A stretch of DNA of 64,000 nt from Alnus glutinosa (GCF_958979055.1 NC_084891.1:2918501-2982500); one strand, 5' to 3'; shown: positions 25,066 to 37,397, counted from the stretch's first letter. Notes: generated by a model from the sequence alone, not told the origin. Translations and numbers: made by a program.

Positions 25066-26860
25066 GAAGAATTGTAGGGTACTTCACATGCCTAAACGAG
25101 AACTAATGCAACAAATGATGCTGCTTTGCATCTGCAAGAAAATGTCATTTCTCAGAAGTCTTGTTATGCTGTGACCTGAACAGGTCACAGGGTAGACATC
25201 TAAAGATTGATTACCTTACCATGTTCATTTATGCTGTGATGATGATGATGATGATAACATTTTTCGTTCTAGAATCCATACAATATTCACTAGTTTGTGG
25301 TGGTAAATTGTCGATTGGTTTCCTGTAATGTTACGGAGAAATGTTTGATTTTATTCTCTTGTTTTTGTCTTGCACATCTCCATCTACAAATCTCATTAGC
25401 CTAAGAGATTTTTACAAATTCACCATTAAATCTGTAAGACTGCATGTGAATTCCACATATTTAGTGGTGGATTTACAAAAGAGATGTACAAGAGACTTGC
25501 AAGAAAATGACACCAAACACATTTCAATTTTATGAGTTTTAATGACCCAATAAAGCCTATAAATTTTATTTTATGTATTAAAATATTAATTAAATTATTT
25601 AATTAATAATTCATTATCGATTTAAACTTTTGAATAATTAGTGATATAACATAGTATCATAACCTCGAACATTAACCCTATGATTTATCCATCATTTCAA
25701 TTAATTAAAATAGTTTAATTATTTCCAATCATCTTAAACTTTTAGGCTAACTAGTGATTAAACATTACCTTTTTAAGAAGCTTTCTTGACCATGCTCTTA
25801 AGAAATGAAGCATTGAATTTCTAATTGAACCATGCAAAAAGTCCTTTCACTATGATTCTGTTCTTGCTTAAATCAAAGCTTCGCGAGCATATGTTAAAAC
25901 TAGCTATGATCTTGCAAGGTTAATGAATTCAGATTAGGGATCGTCTTTTTTTTAAACACTTTTAAAGTTGATGTGGCTTTTAAAATCACTATTGAATTTA
26001 GAATAAATCACTTTTAAAAGTCACGTCAACTTTAAGAGAATAAAATACAAAAAGATGACCCCTAACATTACTAATTTAACATTCACCCCGCCAATTTTAT
26101 TCATAGAGAATTTATTTCGGTGATGTCCTAATATGCTCTCCAAAGTTGCTTGAAACGCAAAAGCTCAACGAAGTACGAAATTCATGGTCTACATCAATAC
26201 TTTGCATAATTGGCAATTTTTTATACTATTTGCGAATTCAACACAAATTTGACATTAAATTAACAGTTTATAGTTAAGGATTTAACTCGTTTAATTAAAG
26301 GGTTCAAATTAGGGTTAACCTATATAATTCTTATATTCATATGCCTCGACATGACTCGAACCCAATATGCAACATTTAACAATTTTGGACACGGGCTACA
26401 AACTCAACACGAAACTAATAAGTTAATGTTGAGGAGTCTAACCTGTTTAATTAAATAGATTAAATTAGGATGAATATATAGTCATATACTTCTGTCTCAA
26501 TATAACCCGAACCCATCGCATGAACACAAATTGTTACCAATTAAACCACTACTCTCAATCCAACAAAAGAAATGCTATTTTCTATTCTCTGATATATCTC
26601 CTATCTATCTTTTGTTCAAGTCAACCAGGATCTACAAAATAATTGAGCTCATGTCCACACGTCCGAAAGCAAAAACAAAAATGTGTAGGAGGTACTGCGA
26701 ACAGACGCTACAGAACCACCAACATCAACTTATAATGAAGCATTCAGCACAGAAACATTACTACCTCCCACAGAAAGATAACCCATTTTTTCCAAAATTT
26801 AATGTATATCTATAAACCTATAAAGAAAGAAAGAACTTAATTTGAGATTATCCAAAAAGA
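25066..26860. other. Intergenic; no gene recognised
   Basis: 3' flank of the prenyltransferase, then AT-rich sequence. At 25560-25790 there are phrases of the dispersed AT-rich repeat. At 26230-26530 there are phrases such as GACATGACTCGAACCC and GGACACGGGCTACAAACTC, related to the hAT-like element at 17.97 kb. No coding. Confidence 0.5.
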
Positions 26861-27672
26861 AGCAAAATTGTACCAAATGAAGAAACCAAGATTAACCCAT
26901 CAATTCAAATTCCTCAAACCAGTAAATAATCATTGAAACATGTCAAGGAAAGCACTCTTGCGAGTTCCTTACAACAGGGTTCTTGAAAGAAATAGAATAT
27001 CATCAAGCTCCGAAACATATAAACTCCTAATTAATACTGATTCAAATAAGGTAATGAAGCAAAGGTATAGAGCAACTGACCATGTCAGAATCCGAGCTTG
27101 GTGCTACGCCAGTGCCTGCGCTTCGCATTTTACCTGAAAGAAAACAAAGCGATAGGAACCGTTGGCATTTGAAGGAGACTCAAAGAGAAAACTTCAAATT
27201 ATACAAAAGATTTTTATTTTTTTTTTAAAAAAAAAAAAAAAAAAGAGTTGGGAGGTGAAGTGGGCAATAGACCTGATCGTGTTGTCGGTTCTCATCCGAA
27301 TCCAGTGGGGGATCGGCCTGTTCTGACGCATCTTCTTCGCCAGCTTTTTCTTTATTATAAATGTCTTGTGGGAAGGCTGCGCATAAATATATATACATAT
27401 TCATCCAAACCCACATCAAGAACTCACTCAGTTTTCAACAAAATTCACTAACAAATGAGGGATAAGGAGATAAAGAGAGAGTACCATCTTCGCTGTTCGA
27501 GGTCGCCGACTCGCCGCTGCAAATGCTAAGGGAGGGAGGAAGCGAGCGAAAGCCCAAATAGAAGAGAATCCATCCCAAGGGGTTGGGGAGAGATGGGCCT
27601 TTTATGTCAGATATGACTCAGGCCCAGACAATCTTCTAGGTCGGTTGGCCGATATTTCTATTGGGCCTAACC
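26860..27672 (-). repeat. Inverted duplication arm A (eL39 locus)
   Basis: The reverse complement of this segment matches 32640-33420 across the promoter, both introns, all three exons and about 200 bases of 3' flank. Shared phrases include CCGACCTAGAAGAT upstream and GATGGGTTAATCTTGGTTTC downstream. Intron retention shows a DNA-level duplication rather than a processed retrocopy. Confidence 0.85.
27085..27487 (-). pseudogene. RPL39: Ribosomal protein eL39 pseudogene (nonsense at Tyr-37)
   Basis: A minus-strand copy of the 60S ribosomal protein eL39 gene with the three-exon structure preserved: ATG alone in exon 1 (27487-27485), exon 2 at 27376-27273 (104 nt) and exon 3 at 27133-27085 (49 nt). 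Exon lengths are identical to the intact copy at 32.8 kb and all splice sites are GT-AG. The first complete codon of exon 3, TAC (Tyr-37) in the intact gene, is TAA here (27132-27130). The product would stop after 36 residues, ending TDNTIR, and lose the last 15 basic residues. Other changes are Met-8 to Ile and, beyond the stop, Arg to Ser. Its promoter has lost the telo-boxes. This is most likely a recent pseudogene. A truncated transcript is possible, since the promoter keeps GGCCCA motifs. Confidence 0.85.
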
Positions 27673-28109
27673 TGGTCTATGCCTTAACCAATTACTTATT
27701 TTGAGCGTTGGGCCCAATCCCCTATACAGGCCCATACAAACTATGACCATGTTAAACAGTCCTCTCTCTCTTTAGGGATTCTATCACTTTGGACGTCTGA
27801 ATTGTTCATAATTTGGCTATATTTAGTTCAATAACGTGGAAAGAAATGTGAAAAAAGCATGCTTATATTTTCATAAGCAAGTAACTTCTTTTTTTTTCTT
27901 TTTTTTTGGTTAATTTAGTACTTCGGTTTTGACAATCCTCACTCACAACCGTCCATATTTTAGTGGTCGACATAATAAATGCATTTATGAATAGTGATAA
28001 ATTTCTTTGTTGGTTAATGTTTTTGTTTTTGTTTTGATGCGTGAGTTTTTTGCTATATTTGGGTCGTTAACATGGGAAGAAATATCAAAAAGCATGCTTT
28101 ATTATTATT

Positions 28110-28649
28110 ATTATGTTCCGTTTGTTTTGGCGTAAAATGTTTTCTGAAAATTGATTTCGGTATTTTTTGGCGTTTGGTGGGGGCGAAAATAATGGTCAGC
28201 GGAAATTATTTTCAGTTTAACCGTAAAAGCTTATTTAATTTTTGGAAAATGATTTACAGTTTTAAATACCGTAAATCGTTTTTTGAATTTAAACACTTCA
28301 TTTTTGCAGGTAGGTTTGTGGGAATCATTCACTGCCGAGCATTGGAGTTTGTTGGTAGTCCGAATTTACTGCTAAAGATTCCCGTTTACCAAGTTTTGAC
28401 ACTAGCGATTGCCACCAGAATTCGACGATGTCTAGCCACCGTCGCCGGATTCCAGCTACCAAATTATGGCCAAAACTGGCCGAACTCTGGCCAATATGGC
28501 CGGAATCCGGCATAAATAATTATTGGTGATTTTTCGTCGTAATTTTTTCGTACGAGTCAAATACCGAAAAATATTTTTTTCTAAAAAATGATTTCGTCGA
28601 AAATATTTTACGACAAAAAATATTTTACGCCAAAACAAACGAAGCATTA
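28110..28649. mobile_element. MITE with 'CGTTTGTTTTGGCGTAAAAT' ends
   Basis: The left end reads CCGTTTGTTTTGGCGTAAAA. The right end carries the complement (TTTTACGCCAAAACAAACG). The interior has inverted GTAAAAT/ATTTTAC blocks and a GGCCAAAACTGGCC-type centre. There is no transposase. The 147-residue frame through it is incidental. Exact ends and target duplication are uncertain. Confidence 0.62.
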
Positions 28650-29837
28650 GCCAAGTATTCCGCTCCTACGCCATGCTTTAGTCCTATTAGCCCTCTACGG
28701 AGTCATCTTCCTAGCCGAGGCTTCGATCATCAACAACAAAAGAAGAGACAAAATTCATGCTTGAGCCTAAAACTACATGGAACAAAGACTGCTTTAGGTA
28801 GAGATTTTCCTCACTTCCCTTATAGAAGAGTAAGCAGAAAGTTTGCAACCATTAAGGGTGTGTTTGATTCATTGTAAAACATTGGGTTAAAAGATAGGGA
28901 CTGAGATTTCTTGTAAATAGGAATTCCCTACCGTTGACAATAATTGTGAAAACTGAAAAGTTCTTGATAGGACAACCTCTCACAAACGTAATCTGATGGG
29001 GAAAGTACACTTTACCCCCCTGATGTATCCGCATATTGGCAATTTGATGCCCAATGTTTAATTTTTGATAGATTACCCTCCTGACGTTTATCACTTGTTC
29101 CACGTTGGACCTTCCGTCCACTTAGTCCGTCTAAAGAGACGGAAATGAGGTCACGTGCATTGCACATGACCTCTTAAAGAACAAAGTTCCAAAAATACTC
29201 CAATCAAAACGGTGAGTTTGGCCACATAATTCCAAATATCCAAAACACTCCGTTTGCCCAGAACCTTCCGAGCTCTTCCAGACCGAACACGAGCGTCTTT
29301 CACGCAAACCGAACACGAGCGGGAGAATCTCATCGGCTTCTGGCAACAGAGCGGCCCCGGAGCTGCTAGAATACAGAGAAATGCTGTTGGTTTTCTTCGA
29401 GTAGGGCTCGTCATTCCTCACCGATTTTCTTCGTTGGCACCAACGACTGGCAGTAAAGGATCGTCGGTTGCTGCCCTGTTTCTTCCCCATCCAAAGTTGT
29501 CATCGTCGCCGAGAAGATCACGTATGAGCCGTGTCCCTGAAATACATGACTCAGAATCGCACACACTTCCATGGCTGTGTGCATGAGCACCACTAGGAAG
29601 GTGGACAGTAGCTGGGTGTGCGTGGTTTAATACGTGGAAGTCCCTTGGTGGACATGTTACGCCTCGTCCGACAACATGCGTCCTTCTCCTTCCTCAACCA
29701 GTTTTTCTGGTTGCAATGCAAACTTTATATCAATGGAACTTGAATGAAAGGAATACAATAATGAATTATTCTTTAAACTGAATGTCTTGAATACAAAGTT
29801 AGTACTAATCATATAAAACTCTAGAGAGCATAGTCTC

Positions 29838-30055
29838 TTAGACATTAACGTGGGAGCATGGTGGAGGAAGTGCTTGCTCTGGGCCAAATAGCATGTCCAA
29901 CTCTATTTCGCCCATCACCTTTTCAAGCTCTCTAGCCAACTCTGTTTCGTACAACTTCATGCACATCCCGCTAACGAAGAAATACTCATAAATGGCTAAT
30001 TTCCATTTGTTGCAATATCCAGAATTGGCCAAACTTGCACTATTTTCTAGTGGCT
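29838..30055 (-). pseudogene. Exon-like fragment inside the Mutator-like element
   Basis: Minus-strand open segment preceded by a pyrimidine-rich tract and an AG (TTATTTCAGTAG). It encodes a charged C-terminus, including NKWKLAIYEYFFVSGM, ELARELEKVMGEIELDM and PPPCSHVNV, then a stop and an AT-rich 3' flank. Composition and splice context look like a captured terminal exon. No family is recognised. It could also be chance. Confidence 0.35.
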
Positions 30056-31071
30056 ACTGAAATAACCAAAGAGAAATTTATTATAAAATCTAGTTTCGAA
30101 ACAAGCAGACCAAAATGTAGAAAGCTTCAAAGTCTCTCAACGCACGCACCCATGAGATCTCTGGACATCTAAATTCAACCATAGCCATTATTTTCTTACA
30201 GTTTCAGACATCTAAATTCTCAGTGGCAATATTATCATTAGTTTAGAATGTACATTTGCATGCTGTTTCCTCAGTTCTACAAGCCCATTCAAGTTTCCCT
30301 TCCTTCACACACAGATTATAGATACATTTCCTTCTTCTCAATCTTTATTTTCTTATGCTCATGTTGCGGAATGTTGTAGACTAGCAGTACGTAAAACTTA
30401 AACTAAGGAATCACGTAGGATAAGGGAGCTAGAGAACCCTTTGTTCTCCCCTGTTTTATAGTGTGCAAACAGGGGACCATTTCTTAGCTTCCCAGGCAAT
30501 GCTTTAGGACCCACCAGTCTTTTACTACATACCACTTCTAGCAACTAAGCATGAAAGGCAAACACATCATAGCTGATTGTAAGACCCTTATTAATGGAAG
30601 AGTTTGTTTTCTCGTATACATAGAGGATTGATCATTGAGGAAGAAATTGAGCAATATCTTATAGTCTTTTATGTACAGTGGAAAAATAAGCCAAACCAAA
30701 GAAAAGAAGGTCATAAAGTTTCTACCAAGCGCGGCCTCTGCAAAGAAAAGAAGTTCATAGAGAAACAAGCCTTTGCAGTGGCAGTCTCCTTCCAAAACCC
30801 ACCGTTCAGTCCAAGTAGGGATAAGAGATTGATCTTCTCAAACTACAGCTCGCCCAAAAGCTTGATCTTCTCAAACTCTTGACACTCCACTTGCTCCAGC
30901 AACGTGTCACACTTCGGATGAACATCTTATCTCCAGGCCACTAGCTCCAACGACGTGTCCAAGTTTGGCTTCATCTCTTGTTCCATACATGCACAGTGTT
31001 GTGCATGTAAAGCGTGCACTGTCTTGGAATATTTATAGGCCTGGTTGAAAACTATGAGCAAAAGGGATATA

Positions 31072-31365
31072 TTAGAAATATGCCTTTGCAAAGCATGCCA
31101 CCGACCACCCCTTCAACATGGTCCATGACAAGGACCGAAAATTCCCAAAGGTGGATCGATCTTTGTTCGACGGCGCACCTCGCAAACTAAACGACCAAGT
31201 TCGCTTCGCGGTCTTGTGGGTGCTACCCTCTTTGTCCTCAAGCATCAATATCAGAGAATTCAAGGCCTTTTTGGCTAGCCGGACCTGCCCATCTCCGATC
31301 AGCCTCTGTTCCAACACGTCGAGGAGCTTGCGAAGCGAGGCGATGGAGAAGAAGGTTCTGTATAT
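31072..31365 (-). pseudogene. Exon-like fragment next to the right arm of the Mutator-like element
   Basis: GC-richer segment open on both strands for about 80 residues. The minus reading contains LLDVLEQRLIGDGQVRLAKK and ALNSLILMLEDKEGS; the plus reading contains VHDKDRKFPKVDRSLFDGAP. There is no recognisable domain and no start context. It may be part of a gene fragment carried by the element. Confidence 0.3.
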
Positions 31366-31702
31366 ATATTAAATGAGACGGTGTGTTTTAGATTTTTGGA
31401 ATTATGTGGCCAAACTCACCGTTTTGATTGGGGTATTTTTGGAACTTTGTTCTTTAAAAGGTCATGTGCACATTTCTGTCTCTTTAGACGGACTAAGTGG
31501 ACGGAAGGTCTAATGTGGAACAAGTGGTAAATGTCAGGGGGGTCATCTACCAAAAATTTAACATTGGGCGTCAAATTGCCAATAGGTGGATACATTAGGG
31601 GGGTAAAATGTATTTTTTCCTAATCTGATAGACTACAATTCAAACAGAAAATTACAACTAATTCTGATCTAAAAGATAGTCTCCACTTCATTTTCGTAAA
31701 GT

Positions 31703-31915
31703 GGGCCCCGTTCACTAAACCCCCTCCCCCCCTTCCCCCTTCCGTACTGTTCAGCCTCAGTACGAAAATTTTACTTTTGAAAATCTTGACTTCTTCAATA
31801 CATTTCATTTCCTATTTTACCCTTCTGCAACAGTGACGAAACTTTTTCCCCCTCTGATATTTCTCGGCAGTTCAACCTTTTTCCTCCTCTCTCTTTCTCT
31901 CTCTGCATTTCATTC

Positions 31916-31956
<41 letters not shown>

Positions 31957-32407
31957 CTTTCACTTCCCTCTGAACCCAGCCCAAAAAGCAACCCTCTCTC
32001 TCTCTCTCACTCTCCCTCTACGGTACAACAGCCTAGACTATTCAACGCCCAAAAAGATGGAACTTCGATTTTTTAGAGTTGAAGAAAATCCACAACCGAA
32101 TCTCTTCGGTTGCTTTTTGGGCTATTGGTGTGGGTTCAGTTTAGAGGTTGAGGGAAGTGAATGAGGAGATAAAAAAAGGTTGGAAGAAAATTACAAAACA
32201 CAGAGAGCAGTGAAGATGCAGGAAGTTTTTCGCAAGTGATTGACATGAACAGTAAAAAATTGGTAAAATAGGAAAATGCATTGCATTGGCTTATTCAAGA
32301 AGCCAGACATTTCAAACGTTCGTCAGTTTCGTAATGACATGAACAGTAAAAAAAATGGGGAAAGGGGGGTGGGGTGGGGAGGGGAAAGGGGGATAGTAAA
32401 CGGGGTC
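31703..32407. mobile_element. Inverted-repeat DNA element
   Basis: The left end GGGCCCCGTTCACTA is mirrored at the right by TAGTAAACGGGGTC. Deeper in the arms, TTGACTTCTTCAATAC and TTCCTATTTTACC recur inverted (GGTAAAATAGGAA, TTCAAGAAGCC). AAAGT flanks both sides (31698-31702, 32408-32412), a possible 5-bp duplication. The interior holds (CT)n tracts. Superfamily not assigned. Confidence 0.5.
31918..31953. repeat. (CT)n microsatellite
   Basis: Pure CT tract, followed by further short CT tracts to about 32010, inside the inverted-repeat element. Confidence 0.9.
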
Positions 32408-32645
32408 AAAGTCATTTTTTGTGCTTCTTCATGCTGATTTTTACTTGACATGGAATTTTTTTTTTTATTATTCATCATTTTTATTTTTTTTTGGGTACAC
32501 TAAAGTCTTGGAGAAATAATTTATTTATTTATTCAAAAATAGAAATGAAAGAATATGATAGCTGTAAAACAATCGCTCCTCAGAAATAAAAAAAATAAAA
32601 AAAATAAAAAATTGTTCTGTGGAAAACAACTAGCAACATTAGGAT

Positions 32646-32755
32646 AGGCCCAAGTGAAATATTGCCCAACCGACCTAGAAGATAGTCTTGGGCCAGAGTT
32701 GTATCTGATATAAAAGGCCCAACTCTAGGGTTTCGCTTTGTACTAGGGTTTTCGC
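32646..32755 (+). promoter_or_regulatory. Ribosomal-protein promoter: site II elements plus two telo-boxes
   Basis: Three GGCCCA/TGGGCC site II motifs lie at about 32647, 32689 and 32716. Two telo-box motifs TAGGGTTT follow at 32726-32733 and 32744-32751, within 80 bases of the start codon. This pairing is a known hallmark of plant ribosomal protein genes and links them to TCP and telo-box-binding factors active in dividing cells. Confidence 0.75.
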
Positions 32756-32805
32756 TCACTTCCTCCCTCCCCAAGCATTTGCAGCGGCGACCTCGAACAG
32801 CGAAG

Positions 32806-33202
<397 letters not shown>

Positions 33203-34865
33203 GATGTTTGGTTGCTCTATACCTTTGCATCATTATCTTATTTTGAATCAGTGTTAGGAGTTTATATATTTCGGAGCTTGATGTATTGTATTTCTTTTAA
33301 GAACCCTGTTGTAAGGAACGCACAAGAGTACTTCCCCTGACATGTTTCAATTTTTATTTACTGATTTGTGGAATCTGAATTGATGGGTTAATCTTGGTTT
33401 CGTCACAATTTATTCTATATAATGATACAGAGCGAAATGTTTCCAATTGCTATAGCGTATCACCTGATTAATTTTAGTTAATGGGTTATACTTCTTTCCA
33501 TGCAAAGTAGTTAATTATGTTTCTGTTCTGAACATTGCTTGTTCTGTAGCTTTTTGGCTTTTCACCTTTTTCACATTTTTAGCTTTCTTGGATTGAGATT
33601 TGAGAGTAGTGGTTTAGCAATGCAAATTATTGATGCAGAAGAGCATAAAAGTCTGTATTTCTTTGAGCTTCAGCTTCTCAAGCAACTTGTAAGAGCTGCT
33701 TTTGAAATTTCATTTTGTATGTTTATGGGATATTATGGTTTCGTTATCTTTTGATTCAATGTTAAAATTATGTGCTTGTTTCTTTGCTTTGCTCACTCGA
33801 TCACAATGTTATGGTTTGTACTTCTTTATCTATTAATTGTATATCATCATGCTATGATAAACAATTATTTGATTTGGCACTTTATCACACATCAAAATAG
33901 ACACTACTTCAATTTGACAAACAATTTCTAGGGCTTTTATTTTGTTGAGTCTTTTTTTGGAAGGGGGTGGGGGTAAGTAACATTTACCATAAAGTTCCCA
34001 AGGAAAAGGTTCATTATGCGCAAATTACTAAAATTAGACTTTGTATATTGAAAAGTATGCTGAAATTCAACGCCATCTCAAACCATATTGGATTGAGGTT
34101 GAGATCCCAATTGCAACCTTAGTCCCCATAAACTCCGTATAGATTTAGAATGCATTCCTTCAGATATATTGGATGTCCTTAATTTATATCCCATTTGTTT
34201 TGTTTTTTGCTCCTTTCTGCATTTTGTTGTTTCTTTCAATCTAAATTTGATAACAGAACAGAATGTGTGCCTTATCTCTTGATCCGAGTCATCTGACCCC
34301 CGGCTGGTGATGTGCAACAGTTTCTTTTTAGGGGTTTCATACTCTGATTTGACTTTTTTATGCTGACGTAAGATTTTTCTCCTGAGCAGTGAGCACTAGT
34401 ATGATGTTTTGTTATCATTTAAAATTTTAAACTATCTATTGATAATAAAACTAAAAGTGTTGTTACTGGTCAGTGAGACTTCAAGCAGTTGGATGTACTT
34501 TTCAATTTAAAAGTGTAGTAAAGATCTAAGGTGATGAGCTATTGCTAATCTGTAAGAGTTTTCTGGATTCTTTGCTAATATAAATTTCTAAATGCTACTT
34601 GTGATCTGTGCTTTTGTCATGCCATTTGGTTTATATCATAGTTTCTATCTTCCTGAAGCATCAAATAAGTGTGGAGTTCCATGTTTACTTGATGATTATC
34701 CTTTTTATGGTCTCTATATCCGTTGGTCTCTTTTATACGTTCCTCTTAAGACACATGTTGATGGCACTCCCACCTGAAACCCTCATTGTGGTGCCTCTGA
34801 ATTGATTACTGCCACTCATATGTGCAGTGTCTAGACGACCATTGGCTACTTAAAATTGAAACTTA
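33203..34865. other. 3' flank of eL39 and intergenic sequence
   Basis: The first 220 bases are the duplicated 3' flank. The rest is AT-rich with no recognised gene. Short plus frames at 33539-33754 and 34592-34805 have no domains. Confidence 0.5.
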
Positions 34866-34867
34866 TT

Positions 34868-35020
34868 TGCCCGAGAGGGTTAGTTCAGATGGTTGCTTGT
34901 TTAGTGTAATATCATGAGGTTGGCTGTTTGAGTCTCTTCAATAATCTGATACATGGTTTTTGCGAGTGAGGTTGAGTTTTACTCGACAGTGATGGGTCTC
35001 AAAAGAAAATAATAATAATA
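34868..35020 (+). mobile_element. SINE-like element
   Basis: The tRNA-like head has a box A (GGTTAGTTCAGATGGTTG) and a box B (GGCTGTTTGAGTCTC) separated by about 30 bases. A body ending GTCTCAAAAGAAAATAATAATAAT follows. This fits a tRNA-derived plant SINE with an A/T-rich tail. The target duplication is not clear. Confidence 0.55.
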
Positions 35021-35469
35021 ATAATTATTGATGTCTTTCCTCTTTATAATTGACCAGTGCTTGTTTACATGCCCAATTAAATTGAATTAGCTCATGCCTT
35101 TTCGTATTAAGGTTTAATTAACCAAAACATCTTTTTCGAGAAAGTCACATTTTTCATGGTGAGACACCGATCTTCTTTGTGCTTTGTAACCTGGTTGGCT
35201 GTTCAAGTCTTTTCAATTACTTGATATACAATTTTTGTGAGCGGGGTCGTGTATCTTAGATTTACTCGACAGGAATGTGTCTCAAAAGGAAAAATAAAAT
35301 AAAAAATTATTGATGTCTTTTCTCTTTATAATCTATTGGTGCTTGTTTGCATGCCCAATTAAATTGAATTAGCTCATGCCTTTTCGTATTAAGGTTTAAC
35401 TAACCAATCGAGAAAATCACCTTTTTTTTTTGTGCTGAGACACCGATCTTCTTTGTGCTTTGTAACCTG
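34918..35469 (+). repeat. Tandem duplication, two units of about 276 bp
   Basis: Unit 1 (34918-35192) and unit 2 (35193-35469) both begin GGTTGGCTGTT and end CTTTGTGCTTTGTAACCT. They share TTTACTCGACAG, ATGCCCAATTAAATTGAATT and GCCTTTTCGTATTAAGGTTTAA, with scattered substitutions. The left border falls inside the box B of the SINE-like element, so each unit carries a SINE tail plus its downstream flank. Confidence 0.8.
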
Positions 35470-37330
35470 TTGACAGGGACAAAGAATAGGATTAGGATGG
35501 CTTTATTTGCTCGGAACAAAATTTTAGGACATTTCTAACTCCCAAGTTTGAAATATGTGGGAATTGGGCTTCATATCATACTGACAGGGAATAAAGGCTA
35601 GAGATTTGCTTGCAAATTTTGGGTCATAGATCTTAAAAGAAAATAAAAGAAAAGAAAATAAAAAATATTGGAGGCTTGTTGACTTATGTACCAAAAGAGG
35701 TATTCATCATCATTTTTGAATTAAATGATTTATATTTTATTACCTCTGCCTTTATTATGGTTAATTGAGATCCAATGAATTAAGAAAGATTAATGCAATA
35801 TATTACTTCTTTTTTTTCTTTTTCTTTTTTTTATCAAAAAAATATTTTAAGTGTCGGTCTCAACTTACTTTTAGATTCTTATTTATTCTTTTAACAATTA
35901 CTGATCGAAAAATTGGTTGGATTGTCATGTCAACATTGTAAAATAGTTGTCAGGTAAAAATAGTTTCTTGCATTACTCTAAAAATATAAGGTTATGAGTT
36001 GAATTATTAGTACATGATATAAATGGGATTCACAACAATTAGTTGTTCAAATTGCTTGATAGCTAATGTGAGAGAGTCAATATGAAACCTATTTGTCTAC
36101 ACAGGACAGTCTAAATTTTATTTGTACAGATGAATTTTATATGAATTCTTTTACCTTAACTACCCAAATTAACGTAAAAGAATTCATGTAAAATTCATCT
36201 AGAGTTCACATAAGTGTAAACTTCTGTGTCCATCATGTGGCTTATTAGGTTGTGGCTAGAGTTCACTTTGGTTACATTCCCACTTATTTTTCTCTTATCC
36301 CTCTTTTCCCATATGTAGTGACAAATATTCACATTTCTCTTTGATGTGGGCCTTTTTGCCTGCTAGTTGATTGTATGTCTCATTCTCTTTTAATGAAATC
36401 TTCTTTAAAAAAAAAATTACCCAAATTAACTTGCGGTAATTAATGCCCAGGTTTTCTTCTTTATTCATCAATCTCTATTGGTAGCCAATTCTCTTGACTT
36501 TCACAGTTCATAACAATAAGATGTTTCAATCTTGACAACTCTTTACCTTCTTTTTTTTTTTTTTTTGGGCGTTCATGTTTGAAATAGGCTGTCATTCATG
36601 CCTCATGGTGTCTATTTTTTGTTTTTGAAATAAACATAAAGAAAGATAAGAAGGGAAATGATGACTATTACAATAAATGATTTATTATTTTTAACATTTT
36701 AAGATTTTAATTCATAGTGTCTGTTTCGTTAAATATTATTATTTAACAACTTACAAATTAACCTTAACCTTAAAAAATAACATTCAATATTGTTGAAGCA
36801 TGTTTTTGAACGGTCGGAATAGCAACGGGACTTTTGCAAAATAGAGAAAAAATGTCACTGAAATCTGCTAACCCGTAAGAGATCGAGAGAACCTCCAATG
36901 CTTAAGTCAGTATGATAATTAAAAGAGAATGTGCACTCTTAATTATATGGTGTTACCCTTTTAACGTGAGATGCTTCTCAAAAATGATTTTATTTTTTAG
37001 GTTTTGGTGTTATTATTTATTATTTTCAAATTAAATTAATTATAATTTTACCATATTTATTCATGATTATACAGCAACATCCTCGTCATTTATTTATTTA
37101 TGGAAGAAATCTATGAGTAAAATAATCGGAGAATTATAGAGAGGTTGGTCCCATCTCATGATCAGAATCAATTTCTTTTTATCCAGAACAGCACCACCAC
37201 GTGGCGCGAAACGAACGCCGAGCACAACTTTTAAGATTCAGAATGACTATCTTACCCTTGTAGGCATAGAAAAATTACAAACAAATACATCGGCGTCGAT
37301 TTAAACCAGGGAAGCAAGGAATATAATACA
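35470..37330. other. Intergenic, upstream of aspartate aminotransferase
   Basis: AT-rich sequence with poly-T tracts and no recognised gene. A CCACGTGGCGC G-box-like motif lies at about 37197-37207, roughly 390 bases before the start codon of the plus-strand gene. Confidence 0.5.
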
Positions 37331-37354
37331 CTTCGGGCTTCCACTTCGTACCCA

Positions 37355-37359
<5 letters not shown>

Positions 37360-37393
<34 letters not shown>
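37360..37393. repeat. (CT)n microsatellite in the presumed 5' UTR
   Basis: CT tract about 200 bases upstream of the aminotransferase start codon, a common position for CT tracts in plant 5' leaders. The start codon directly follows TTGATTCAG, so a leader intron ending there is possible. Confidence 0.85.

Positions 37394-37397
<4 letters not shown>

Larger units (their letters stand above)
28998..31620. mobile_element. Mutator-like element (non-autonomous, candidate Pack-MULE)
   Basis: A 2,623-bp element with long terminal inverted repeats of about 240 bp. The left arm starts GGGGAAAGTACACTTTACCC; the complement of the right arm starts GGAAAAAATACATTTTACCC. The arms then share TTGGCAATTTGA, CACTTGTTCCAC, CCTTCCGTCCACTTAGTCCG and CAAAACGGTGAGTTTGGCC. 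It is flanked by a perfect 9-bp duplication TAATCTGAT (28989-28997 and 31621-31629), diagnostic of Mutator insertion. The interior has no transposase but has GC-richer, exon-like segments next to the arms and at 29838-30050. Confidence 0.88.

Noticed and set aside
28072..28515. 147-residue plus frame
   Set aside because: Runs through an inverted-repeat MITE; no protein family recognised.
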